DNA of 64,000 nucleotides, taken from contig NZ_JABSOV010000013.1 in assembly GCF_013215345.1 (NCBI RefSeq), positions 1 through 64,000 of the forward strand. Reading direction: 5' to 3'. The notes beneath the pieces were generated by a model that ran no database searches, had not been told where the DNA came from, and saw only the letters and a program-made list of their open reading frames with translations. A program made the position numbers and the translations under genes. Positions 1 through 8,383 of this stretch are shown one piece after another. Every line of letters begins with the position of its first letter. Position 1 is the stretch's first letter. This DNA is from Colwellia sp. (GTDB lineage Bacteria; Pseudomonadota; Gammaproteobacteria; Enterobacterales; Alteromonadaceae).

Positions 1-342
<342 letters not shown>

Positions 343-695
343 AAAATCGTTTGTGTAACCTCATCACAAGTGATGTGTTACTGCTCAATGAATTCTGTCG
401 TGATACCAACCGAAGTTGATATCGCATTACATAGTCGCTACCTATCTCGCTAGAAATAAGTAACTATATTTATTTGCATGAACATCATTCATTAAGCGTT
501 TTTGTTCTCCTCGAAAGGAAAACTAGGTAAAACAACATTAATGTGAGTGCTCACACAAATTGCATGATAACTAATTGTTAAAGAAAACGTCCCGTATGGA
601 ACGTAGATAAGAGTCACATTCGCTCTTCATCTGGAGCAAATTAAGTTGAACTTAATTTGCGTTGCTCGTTGCTGTAGCCCCGAAGCAGGATGCGT
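343..695 (-). promoter_or_regulatory. rRNA operon leader with boxA-like antitermination element
   Basis: This stretch lies between the downstream rRNA promoter and the 16S 5' end and holds no ORF. On the minus strand at 575-587 it reads TTTTCTTTAACAA, close to the rrn boxA consensus TGCTCTTTAACAA. Short inverted repeats near the 16S end (CATCACAAGTGATG at 362-375; GATACCAAC/GTTGATATC at 402-423) may belong to the 16S processing stem. That this RNA is an antiterminated, RNase III-processed leader is inferred from known rrn leaders. Confidence 0.7.
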
Positions 696-723
696 ATAAT
701 ACGCTTCCGAGTTTTGAAGTCAA
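696..723 (-). promoter_or_regulatory. rRNA promoter, downstream copy (P2-like)
   Basis: On the minus strand a -35 TTGACT and a -10 TATTAT are separated by 16 bases, followed by a GC-containing discriminator (ACGCATCC). A 16-base spacer and GC-rich discriminator are typical of rRNA promoters under stringent control. It points at the 16S gene, about 350 bases away. Confidence 0.75.
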
Positions 724-870
724 CGTTTTTTCTTAATTAAAAGTAAAGTATTTTAAAACACTTTAAAACTCAACGTTAAGTTAACTAATTTACCTTAATA
801 GCAAGTAGATAACTTATCAAAACAGTTCTTTGATGATTCAATTTGCGTGAACCCCTTGGAACTGGAGCGC

Positions 871-898
871 ATTATAGAGAGAGTTCATTTTAGTACAA
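871..898 (-). promoter_or_regulatory. rRNA promoter, upstream copy (P1-like)
   Basis: On the minus strand TTGTAC and a perfect TATAAT are spaced by 16 bases and followed by the discriminator GCGCTCC, a strong stringent-type rRNA promoter. With the copy about 175 bases downstream it forms a tandem P1/P2 pair, as in enterobacterial rrn operons. Confidence 0.75.
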
Positions 899-924
899 GC
901 ATTAATATCATTTTTTTATCAATT

Positions 925-957
925 CTGGTTTGTTCGAACAATGATCGTACAAACCAG
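925..957. repeat. Inverted repeat between the rrn promoters and the ivd operon end
   Basis: Perfect 9-base arms CTGGTTTGT and ACAAACCAG enclose 15 bases, with an overlapping 12-base palindrome TTGTTCGAACAA at 930-941. It lies just past the stop of the last ivd gene, but neither strand has a proper T-run after it, so it is not a clear intrinsic terminator. It could be a protein site or a Rho-independent stop of unusual form. Confidence 0.45.
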
Positions 958-1013
958 CGATATATTGATTAAATAGCATGCTAACAAAAGGCTACGGTCG
1001 GGAAGAATGCAAG

Positions 1014-1784
1014 CTACATGCAAAGACCGCCATCAATTTCAACAACACGACCAGTGAAGAATTCATTTTCAAAGATGTATTTTGCTGTATGAGCAATTTC
1101 TTCTGCTTCACCTAAACGACCAACAGGTTTCATTTTCTCTAACCGGTCGCGCATCTCTGGTTTCATTGCATCTGTCATGGCTGTTCGGATCACACCAGGT
1201 GCAATTGCGCCAACACGAATACCGTGACGGCCAAGCTCTCTAGCCCAAGTTGTTGTCATCGCAACTACGCCCGCTTTTGAGGCCGCATAGTTGGTTTGTC
1301 CCATATTACCGCCACGGGCAATTGAAGACATATTAATAATGACGCCTTTCCTACGCCCTTCAATCATATGAACTGCTGCTTCACGGCCACATAAAAATAC
1401 CCCGGTAAGGTTAACGTCAATGACAGACTGAAAGCTTGCTAAGGACATCTTCTTAGCGACAACACCGTCTTTAGCTTTGACAAACATCCCGTCACGTAAT
1501 ATTCCAGCATTATTAACTAAGCCATCAATACCATCGAAGTCTTTATTAATTTGTTGGAAGGTTTCTTCTACTTCAGCTTCTTTACTGACATTCGCTATGT
1601 AGTAGTTAACTTTTATATTTTCATCGCCCGCGGCAGTAACTTGCTTAACGCTTTCTTTTAACTGCTCTTCATTTAAATCGATTAACGCGATATTGGCGCC
1701 ACTTTTGGCAAAGCTTATTGCCATTGTCAGACCTAAACCTTGACCACCACCGGTTATAACGATTGTTTTATCTTGTAATTTCAT
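1014..1784 (-). CDS. SDR-family 3-hydroxyacyl-CoA dehydrogenase, last gene of the ivd operon
   Basis: Classical short-chain dehydrogenase of 256 residues. The NAD(P) glycine motif TGGGQGLG is near residues 11-18, NNAG is mid-protein, and the catalytic YAASK follows NMSS. The ORF track starts 25 codons too early; the ATG at 1784 (MKLQDKT) fits the family N-terminus and leaves a 10-base gap after mmsB. The equivalent last gene of Shewanella ivd operons is an SDR, so a role as 3-hydroxy-2-methylbutyryl-CoA dehydrogenase in isoleucine breakdown is likely but inferred. A FabG-type 3-oxoacyl reductase is the alternative. Confidence 0.88.
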   Translation of the reverse strand: MKLQDKTIVITGGGQGLGLTMAISFAKSGANIALIDLNEEQLKESVKQVTAAGDENIKVNYYIANVSKEAEVEETFQQINKDFDGIDGLVNNAGILRDGMFVKAKDGVVAKKMSLASFQSVIDVNLTGVFLCGREAAVHMIEGRRKGVIINMSSIARGGNMGQTNYAASKAGVVAMTTTWARELGRHGIRVGAIAPGVIRTAMTDAMKPEMRDRLEKMKPVGRLGEAEEIAHTAKYIFENEFFTGRVVEIDGGLCM

Positions 1785-1794
1785 TTGTCTCAAC

Positions 1795-2685
1795 TTAGCT
1801 TTTATTAAATAGATTAAAAATACTGGAGAAATCTTTACTGCCATTTCCTGAAGCTGCATGCATAGCGTATAAACTTCGCGCCAACGCTCCCATAGGGGTA
1901 GACGATTGACTTGCTAATGAAGTTTCCATGGCTAAACCTAAATCTTTAGCCATTAAATCTACCATAAAACCACCTTGATAATCATTCGATGCTGGTACAT
2001 TTTCCATTACATCTGGGCATGGGTTATATACATCAAGGGTCCAGTTACTGCCTGAGCTTTTACTCATGATGTTAGACAACACCTTAGGGTCTAAACCATT
2101 AGCAAGGCCCAATTGTAATGCTTCACTAGTACCTAGCATTAATACCGACAACAGCATGTTATTACATACTTTGGCTATTTGCCCAGCGCCATGTTCACCG
2201 GCATGGAAAATATTCTTGCCCATGGCCTCAAGGATTGGCTCGGCTTGGGAAAACTCTTTACTGCTGCCGCCGACCATAAAACTTAACGTGCCAGCTACAG
2301 CACCACCCACACCGCCTGAAACGGGTGCATCAACAAAATTGATGTTTTTTTCAGCCAGTGCTTTAGCAACTTTGCATGAGGTAGCGGCATCAATAGTTGA
2401 TGAGTCTATGACTAGTGTGCCCGGTTCAATATGGTTAATCAGGCCATTTGATTCCGAAAGGTAAACGGCATCAACATGTTTGCCTGCCGGTAGCATTGAG
2501 ATAACAAATTGTGCACCTTGTACACATGCTATAGCACTAGTCTTAGTGCTAGCCCCAACTTCAACAACATGAGCCACAGCTTCAGCTGAAAGATCAAAAA
2601 CACAAACCTCGTGACCCGCTTTAACTAAGTTAATAGCCATTGGGCCGCCCATATTACCTAAACCAATAAAAGCGATATTTGCCAT
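1795..2685 (-). CDS. mmsB: 3-hydroxyisobutyrate dehydrogenase
   Basis: Oxidises 3-hydroxyisobutyrate to methylmalonate semialdehyde with NAD in the valine pathway. The 296-residue protein opens with the Rossmann motif GLGNMG (residues 8-13). It carries the family substrate-binding stretch DAPVSGGVGGA near residue 120 and the catalytic lysine in KVCNNML near residue 170. Length is normal. It is followed 10 bases later by the SDR gene. It is separated from the preceding hydrolase gene by a 266-base repeat element, so its expression relative to the upstream genes may differ. The enzyme for its product, MmsA, is not encoded nearby. Confidence 0.95.
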   Translation of the reverse strand: MANIAFIGLGNMGGPMAINLVKAGHEVCVFDLSAEAVAHVVEVGASTKTSAIACVQGAQFVISMLPAGKHVDAVYLSESNGLINHIEPGTLVIDSSTIDAATSCKVAKALAEKNINFVDAPVSGGVGGAVAGTLSFMVGGSSKEFSQAEPILEAMGKNIFHAGEHGAGQIAKVCNNMLLSVLMLGTSEALQLGLANGLDPKVLSNIMSKSSGSNWTLDVYNPCPDVMENVPASNDYQGGFMVDLMAKDLGLAMETSLASQSSTPMGALARSLYAMHAASGNGSKDFSSIFNLFNKS

Positions 2686-2725
2686 GATGTATCCTTAAAA
2701 ATAATTACAGTTGTTATAATTGTTA

Positions 2726-2991
2726 TATACCCAAGCGACTTCAAGATACTCGTTTCAGGATTGCTGAGCGATTCATAATCAAGGCGCGTATTTTATTAAT
2801 GGTTATTCCCTTAATTACATACGTAACGATGAATATTATTTGCTCATACGTCCCACTAGGGCTGGTTTAGAAACGTTTTATCCATCGTTATTGATTTCGA
2901 CAAGGGAATAACCATTTTCTTCAATCAATGCCTTGCCTAAAGACGTTTCTAATTCCAGCTGAATCCTGCATCTTGAGGTTGTTTGGGTATA
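2726..2991. mobile_element. MITE-like element inside the ivd operon (copy 1)
   Basis: A 266-base non-coding element is bounded by imperfect terminal inverted repeats: TATACCCAAGCGACTTCAAG at the left, and TATACCCAAACAACCTCAAG as the reverse complement of the right end. Inside are nested inverted repeats, including a perfect 15-base pair (AATGGTTATTCCCTT at 2798-2812 and its complement at 2902-2916) and TTAGAAACGT/ACGTTTCTAA. It can therefore fold into a long hairpin. The right half (CTTCAATCAATGCCTTGCCT) is shared with the element at 63014-63289. There is no ORF. It fills most of the mmsB/hydrolase gap. Confidence 0.8.
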
Positions 2992-3069
2992 TGTCTTATC
3001 TAATAACTAGCTGCTAACCCAGCACTAACTCTGTGACTTAGTCCGTCTCTTAGCCTGAGTTAATAAAAT

Positions 3070-4242
3070 TTAGCCAAGTTTAACCAGCGGATGTTCTACT
3101 GCTGACCATTTAGACTCAAAAAACCAATCCACTACCTTGCTATCAATTGACTCAACTGACGAGTATTGCCATTGAGGACTATTATCTTTATCGATTAATA
3201 ATGCTCTGACACCTTCAAGGAATTCGCCAAAGTGACCACATTTAACCGCTAAGTTTAACTCCATACGAAAGCAATCAGCCAATGGCATGCCTTTACCTAG
3301 TTGCAATTGCGAATAGGCAAGTTGTGCACTTAAGGCACTGCCTCTTTTCAACGACTTTTGTGCTCTGTTAAACCACTTATCTTCTATTTCAACACTTAAG
3401 ATAGCGGCGACAATTTCACTCAAGTCTTGCTTTTCAACTAACTGACTTATAAATGTTTGATGTTCTCTTAATAATGATGTTGGCAGTTTACTTACTGAGC
3501 CTTGTTCAAACTCTTGTAATAGTTGCGCCGCTTTATCGTGATTTAATGGTATTGTCTCGCCCCAGTTAATCATTGTAAGTTGCTCGAGAAAGTTACCTTT
3601 GTGTTGCTGCTCAATAAAATAATCAGCAAGCTGGCAAAACTTGGCATCAGCCGCATTGATTGATGCACCTGTTAGGGCAAGAAATAAACCACAACCTGCA
3701 GGCATTTTATTTAAAAAGTAGCTACCGCCGACATCAGGGAATAAACCAATACCTATTTCAGGCATGGCAATACGTGAGCTTTCAGTAACAACCCTATGGC
3801 TGCCGCCAACAAGCATGCCCAGACCACCACCCATGACAATACCACTACCCCAAACAATAAAGGGTTTGTTAAAGGTGTGAATTAAATAATCTAATTGGTA
3901 TTCTTGGGTAAAATAATCTTCAATTTCTGGTGCGAAATTTTTATCTGTAATCAGCGCTTTAATTTTATCTTCACTGCTAATGCTATTTTTCAGCGCATTA
4001 TCTTTCATCGCCTCATATAAATGCACTATATCGCCGCCAGCACAAAAAGATTTATCACCTTCTCCCTGTAAAAATACCGCGGCAATGTCTTCTTGCTGTT
4101 GCCAGGTAAGTAACTGCGGGTACAGTAGGCCGATCATCTCGCCACTTAAGGCATTAAGTGATTTAGGTGAATTAAGGGTGATTACACCAACCTTTTTACC
4201 GTTATCACAATTAAGTTCATGAAAAAGAACTACATCCGTCAT
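3070..4242 (-). CDS. 3-hydroxyisobutyryl-CoA hydrolase
   Basis: A crotonase-fold protein of 390 residues, much longer than ordinary enoyl-CoA hydratases and matching the Hibch family. It removes CoA from 3-hydroxyisobutyryl-CoA in valine breakdown. Visible motifs are CAGGDIVHLYEAM (oxyanion region, residues 67-79), GIVMGGGLGMLVG, and MPEIGIGLFPDVGGSYF with the family's glutamate and aspartate. The C-terminal third (KSLKRGSALS onward) is the extension specific to these hydrolases. It lies 45 bases after the enoyl-CoA hydratase gene. Confidence 0.93.
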   Translation of the reverse strand: MTDVVLFHELNCDNGKKVGVITLNSPKSLNALSGEMIGLLYPQLLTWQQQEDIAAVFLQGEGDKSFCAGGDIVHLYEAMKDNALKNSISSEDKIKALITDKNFAPEIEDYFTQEYQLDYLIHTFNKPFIVWGSGIVMGGGLGMLVGGSHRVVTESSRIAMPEIGIGLFPDVGGSYFLNKMPAGCGLFLALTGASINAADAKFCQLADYFIEQQHKGNFLEQLTMINWGETIPLNHDKAAQLLQEFEQGSVSKLPTSLLREHQTFISQLVEKQDLSEIVAAILSVEIEDKWFNRAQKSLKRGSALSAQLAYSQLQLGKGMPLADCFRMELNLAVKCGHFGEFLEGVRALLIDKDNSPQWQYSSVESIDSKVVDWFFESKWSAVEHPLVKLG

Positions 4243-4287
4243 ATTTTTTCCTATTTATAGGCTGTTTAGCGTTTTAAAGTATTGATA

Positions 4288-5076
4288 CTACTTATTTAGC
4301 CAGACAGGCTTACGTTTATCTAGAAAAGCTTGTACGCCTTCTTTTTGATCAAGTGAATCAAATAAATCGACAAAAGCTTGCCGCTCTTGTATCAATACTT
4401 TATTAATAGGCATGATTCGATTTTTTTGAATTAAACGCTTACAAACGCTTACCGCTACGGGGCTTTGCTTGGCGACTTTAGCCGCTAAAGCGATTGCCGC
4501 AGATTTACCTTCACCTTGACCAACAACCTCTTCAACTAAACCAACTTTTAATGCTTTATCAGCATCAAGGCGTTCACCACATAAAATCATGCGCTTAGCC
4601 CAGCCTTCACCGACTAACAGTGCTAAATTTTGTGTACCACCAGCACAAGGTAACAAACCAACACTTGCTTCTGGCAATGCCATTACGGCATGTTCTTCGG
4701 CAATACGAATATCACAAGCTAAGGCGACTTCTAGGCCTCCGCCCATGGCATAACCATTAATGGCAGAAATTGAAACACCACGAAAAGCAGCTAAGGTCTC
4801 AAATGCCTGAGCAAAGATATCACTCATCTCTTTAGCTACTTGTTTATCACCATCGGCGAAAACATTAAGGTCGGCACCCGCAGAAAAGAACTTAGTGCCA
4901 TCCCCTGTTAACACCAAAGCGTATATATTTTTATCTTCATTGAGCGACAAAACTAAATCACGCAAGTCTGCCAAACTTTGTGCAGTCCAAGTGTGCGCTG
5001 GAGGGTTATTAAAGGTGACAACGGCAGTATGGTCAATTACTTCTGCCTTTAAAAACTGTGATGAATAATCAGACAT
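4288..5076 (-). CDS. Enoyl-CoA hydratase (ivd operon)
   Basis: A crotonase of 262 residues. The oxyanion-hole motif FFSAGADLNVF lies near residue 64, and INGYAMGGGLEVALACD near 106. The catalytic-glutamate region LPEASVGLLPCAGGTQ follows. By position between an isobutyryl-CoA-type dehydrogenase and the Hibch-type hydrolase it should hydrate methacrylyl-CoA and possibly tiglyl-CoA; this is inferred from context. It is distinct from LiuC at 11546, which belongs to the leucine branch. The gap to the dehydrogenase stop is about 100 bases. Confidence 0.92.
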   Translation of the reverse strand: MSDYSSQFLKAEVIDHTAVVTFNNPPAHTWTAQSLADLRDLVLSLNEDKNIYALVLTGDGTKFFSAGADLNVFADGDKQVAKEMSDIFAQAFETLAAFRGVSISAINGYAMGGGLEVALACDIRIAEEHAVMALPEASVGLLPCAGGTQNLALLVGEGWAKRMILCGERLDADKALKVGLVEEVVGQGEGKSAAIALAAKVAKQSPVAVSVCKRLIQKNRIMPINKVLIQERQAFVDLFDSLDQKEGVQAFLDKRKPVWLNK

Positions 5077-5177
5077 TAGATTTCCTTTACTAGGTGCTTT
5101 TTTATATTTATTTTTATTTAACGCTAATATTATTGATAACTTAGCGTTACTGATAAAATGTGCTTTGCTAGTTTTAG

Positions 5178-6335
5178 CTAGAGTATTTGCCCTGCCCCTT
5201 CGGTTAATAACCTTCTAGCAATAATTACCCGCATGATTTCATTGGTACCTTCAAGGATTTGATGGACACGTACATCTCTAAAGTGACGCTCTAAAGGGTA
5301 TTCTTTCATATAGCCATAGCCGCCATGGATTTGTAGGGCAGCATCACAAACTTGAAAGCCTATATCCGTAGCAAAGCGTTTTGCCATAGCACAATAGGCA
5401 GTTTTCTCAGGGTCGTTTTGATCTAATTTATAAGCAGCTAAGCGCACAAGTTGTCTCGCGGCAACCAACTCTGTTGCCATATCGGCAAGTTTAAATTGTA
5501 ACCCTTGAAAAGCGGCAATGGGTTTACCAAACTGTTCTCGTTCTTGCATATATGCCATAGCGCTATTTAATGCTTGCTGGGCAGTACCAATTGAACAAGT
5601 GGCAATATTAATACGTCCACCATCAAGTCCCTTCATGGCGAGAGAAAAACCTTCGCCTTCTTTGGCAAGTAAGTTCTCTCGTGGAATTTTGACATTATCA
5701 AAAGTAATTTGCTTGGTAGGCTGAGCATTCCAGCCCATCTTATCTTCGGCTTTACCATAAATAACGCCCTCGGCGTCAGCTGGAATAACCACGGCAGAAA
5801 TACCTTTTGCCCCTGCTTCACCTGTACGTACCATAACAACTAAAACATCAGTTTCACCGGCACCTGAGATAAACATTTTTGAACCATTAATAATATAATG
5901 ATCGCCATCAACTTTTGCACTAGTGCGCAGTGATGCCGCATCAGAGCCAGAGCCTGGTTCAGTTAAACAATAAGAAGCTAACTTTTCCCCTGTAACTAAC
6001 TCAGGGCACCATGCTGCTTTTACTGTTTCAGTGCCCCAAGTGGCAATCATCCATGTTGCCATATTATGAATAGTCATCATGGCCGTTGTGGTGGTACAAC
6101 CCATGGAGAGTTGTTCAAAAATTATTGATGAGTCTAATCGACTTAGCCCTAAACCACCGGCATCTTCTGGTGCATATAAACCACAAAAACCTAACTCGCC
6201 CGCTTTAGTGATAACATCTTTTGGAAAAGTATGTTCTAAGTCCCACTTAGCGGCATTTGGTAATAATTCGCTGTCGCTAAATTGCTTGGCGGTATCCGCA
6301 AACATTTTCTGGTCTTCGGTTAAATCAAAATTCAT
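5178..6335 (-). CDS. Acyl-CoA dehydrogenase, isobutyryl/2-methylbutyryl-CoA type
   Basis: An FAD-dependent acyl-CoA dehydrogenase of 385 residues. It has the flavin motif YCLTEPGSGSDAASL and the second signature YPLERHFRDVRVHQILEGTNEI. The glutamate of the last motif (residue about 364) sits where short-chain acyl-CoA dehydrogenases carry their catalytic base, unlike LiuA in this window. Position in the ivd operon indicates isobutyryl-CoA and/or 2-methylbutyryl-CoA as substrate. The start lies 9 bases after the thiolase stop. In Shewanella-type operons mmsA sits between these two genes; here there is no room for it. Confidence 0.93.
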   Translation of the reverse strand: MNFDLTEDQKMFADTAKQFSDSELLPNAAKWDLEHTFPKDVITKAGELGFCGLYAPEDAGGLGLSRLDSSIIFEQLSMGCTTTTAMMTIHNMATWMIATWGTETVKAAWCPELVTGEKLASYCLTEPGSGSDAASLRTSAKVDGDHYIINGSKMFISGAGETDVLVVMVRTGEAGAKGISAVVIPADAEGVIYGKAEDKMGWNAQPTKQITFDNVKIPRENLLAKEGEGFSLAMKGLDGGRINIATCSIGTAQQALNSAMAYMQEREQFGKPIAAFQGLQFKLADMATELVAARQLVRLAAYKLDQNDPEKTAYCAMAKRFATDIGFQVCDAALQIHGGYGYMKEYPLERHFRDVRVHQILEGTNEIMRVIIARRLLTEGAGQIL

Positions 6336-6344
6336 GGTTTACTC

Positions 6345-7544
6345 CTACATTAATTCAAGGGCTATAGCAGTCGCTTCACCGCCGCCAATACAAAGAGAAG
6401 CAACACCTTTTGGCTTACTACCATCAGCTAAGCCTTTATTTTTCAATGCATGAATCAAAGTCACCATAATACGTGCGCCACTTGCGCCTAATGGATGCCC
6501 TAATGCACAGGCACCACCGTGAATATTGACCTTATTAATATCTAGCGACATATTTTTAACCGCAAGCATAGTTACCATGGCAAAGGCTTCGTTGATTTCA
6601 AACAGATCAACATCTGCTGTTGTCCAATTTGCTTTAGCTAATACTTTGGTCATAGCGCCTACCGGGGCAACAGTAAACTCGCTTGGTGCTTGTGCGTGAG
6701 TTGCATGAGCAACAATCTTACAAAGTGGTGTTAGACCACGCTTATTCGCTTCTGATAATTTCATCATAACTAGCGCTGCAGCACCGTCAGAAATTGAACT
6801 AGAGTTTGCTGCGGTAATAGTGCCGCCTTTTTTAAAGACTGCACGCAATGACGGAATTTTATCTGGGCGAGCATTGCCAGGTTGTTCATCGGTATCAATA
6901 AGCGTTTCTTTACGTCGATTAGTCACAGTAACTGGCGTGATCTCATTTTTAAAAGCACCACTTTCAATGGCAGCATTGGCACGAGAAAGTGAACGGATAG
7001 CAAACTCATCCATAGCTTCACGAGTAAAGCTTGCTTCATCAGCAGTATCTTGAGCGAAACAGCCCATAGAGATGCCGTCATAAGCATTTTCTAAACCATC
7101 TTGCATCATATGATCAATAACTTGGCCATGTCCCATACGTAAACCTGTTCTTACTTTGGGTAATATATAGGGCGCATTACTCATACTTTCCATACCGCCA
7201 GCAACGGCTACATCGATAGAGCCAGCAAGTAAGGCATCATGTGCTTGCATGGCAGCTTTCATACCTGAGCCACAGACTTTGTTAATTGTGGTACAAACCG
7301 TAGATAAAGATAAATCTGCAGCAATGGCAGCTTGTCGTGCTGGCGCTTGTTTTAACCCAGCAGGCAATACACAGCCCATAATGACCTCGTCAATTTGGTC
7401 AGTGGCTATGTTAGCTTGTGCTACTGCTGCTTTAATTGCACTGGCGCCTAACTCAGGGGCAGTAACACTTGCAAAGCAACCGCCAAAGCCGCCCATAGGG
7501 GTTCTTACCGCGGAAACAATAACAATAGGATCAGGTGATGACAT
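6345..7544 (-). CDS. Acetyl-CoA acyltransferase (thiolase), first gene of the ivd operon
   Basis: A thiolase of 399 residues. The acyl-accepting cysteine is in NKVCGSGMKA near residue 90, followed by GGMESMSNAPY. The C-terminal catalytic pair is in GGACALGHPLGASG and ASLCIGGGEA. It probably cleaves 2-methylacetoacetyl-CoA from isoleucine to acetyl-CoA and propionyl-CoA, and may also act on acetoacetyl-CoA. The track's start is a TTG; the ATG at 7544 is preferred because GGAG lies 6 bases upstream. It faces liuR across a 309-base divergent region with two LiuR-like palindromes. Confidence 0.93.
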   Translation of the reverse strand: MSSPDPIVIVSAVRTPMGGFGGCFASVTAPELGASAIKAAVAQANIATDQIDEVIMGCVLPAGLKQAPARQAAIAADLSLSTVCTTINKVCGSGMKAAMQAHDALLAGSIDVAVAGGMESMSNAPYILPKVRTGLRMGHGQVIDHMMQDGLENAYDGISMGCFAQDTADEASFTREAMDEFAIRSLSRANAAIESGAFKNEITPVTVTNRRKETLIDTDEQPGNARPDKIPSLRAVFKKGGTITAANSSSISDGAAALVMMKLSEANKRGLTPLCKIVAHATHAQAPSEFTVAPVGAMTKVLAKANWTTADVDLFEINEAFAMVTMLAVKNMSLDINKVNIHGGACALGHPLGASGARIMVTLIHALKNKGLADGSKPKGVASLCIGGGEATAIALELM

Positions 7545-7611
7545 TCGGTTCTCCAACAAATTTAATCAGATATAATAATTAGTAATTCCTCAAGCCTAAC
7601 TTAATAACAGC

Positions 7612-7627
7612 TTTACGCCAACGTAAA
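7612..7627. promoter_or_regulatory. Candidate LiuR operator facing the ivd operon
   Basis: TTTACGCCAACGTAAA is a 16-base palindrome with perfect 6-base arms, about 70 bases upstream of the thiolase start. It closely matches the second palindrome in this gap and has the form of gammaproteobacterial LiuR sites. The function is inferred from that match and from the adjacent liuR gene. Confidence 0.7.
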
Positions 7628-7791
7628 CTTAAAGGCTTGTTCATCATTCAGACGATAAAGTGTAAGCAGTTAATTACACTCAGCGGTTACAGTCATCAAT
7701 AGACAAGATTGCTATAAAATCACAGGGGTTACCCCTTAGCGGCTTGAAATTTAAACTGCTAATTCAACAATAGGGTCTAACGCCACCGAGC

Positions 7792-7807
7792 TTTACGTTA
7801 ACGTCAA
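7792..7807. promoter_or_regulatory. Candidate LiuR operator facing liuR-liu
   Basis: TTTACGTTAACGTCAA is a near-perfect palindrome (one mismatched pair), about 46 bases upstream of the liuR start. It agrees with the 7612 site in the outer TTTACG and in the CGT of the right arm. It would control liuR and the liu genes, and suggests autoregulation. Nothing comparable is seen directly upstream of liuA. Confidence 0.7.
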
Positions 7808-7853
7808 CTTCATATAAGATAAATCAATAAATAAGTTTTTGAGTAAAAATTAC

Positions 7854-8246
7854 ATGAGCCAACAACTGACTTCGATAAAGTATTCAATTAGTGATTTATC
7901 GAAAGAGTTTGATATCACCACCCGAAGCATACGTTTTTATGAAGACCAAGGATTACTCTCCCCTGCTAGAAAGGGTCAGACTCGGATTTATAATCAAAGA
8001 GATAAAGTACGATTAAAGTTGATTCTCCGTGGTAAACGACTAGGGTTTTCTTTAGCTGAAACAGGTCGTTTGTTTGAACTTTATGATGTCGATAAAACCA
8101 GTGCCACTCAGTTGAATAGCATAATGACCTTGATTACCGATAAAAAAAATGATTTAAAGCAGCAGCTTGAAGATATTAATGCGGTATTAATTGAGCTCAA
8201 TGATTTAGAAGATAACTGTAAAGGCATTCTCAATTCTTTTGATTAA
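7854..8246 (+). CDS. liuR: MerR-family regulator of branched-chain amino acid breakdown
   Basis: A protein of 130 residues with the MerR winged helix-turn-helix near the N-terminus (YSISDLSKEFDITTRSIRFY), the arm EDQGLLSPARKGQTRIY, and a C-terminal coiled coil (ITDKKNDLKQQLEDINAVL). No metal-binding cysteine pair is visible, which fits LiuR rather than a metal sensor. The track begins at a TTG five codons earlier; I chose the ATG at 7854. Its position between the ivd and liu operons and the flanking palindromes support the LiuR call. LiuR is known as a regulator of leucine and isovalerate use. Confidence 0.9.
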   Translation: MSQQLTSIKYSISDLSKEFDITTRSIRFYEDQGLLSPARKGQTRIYNQRDKVRLKLILRGKRLGFSLAETGRLFELYDVDKTSATQLNSIMTLITDKKNDLKQQLEDINAVLIELNDLEDNCKGILNSFD

Positions 8247-8383
8247 AGTCAGCCATTAGCAGTGATAGCAAAGCACAATAAATTATAGAAAATATAAACA
8301 TAAGTAAACACGAACAAACTAAGCCCATTCAATCGTTACTTTGCCTCGCTAAGCGGGGTTGAGTTTAACAAAAAGGAAAAATC

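Noticed and set aside
1785-1859. 25-residue N-terminal extension of the SDR overlapping mmsB
   Set aside because: The family N-terminus begins at MKLQDKT, and the longer start would overlap the mmsB 3' end by 65 bases.
2066-2464. Plus-strand ORF of 132 codons opposite mmsB
   Set aside because: It is the antisense shadow of mmsB, which has full family motifs; the shadow protein has no recognisable features or ribosome site.
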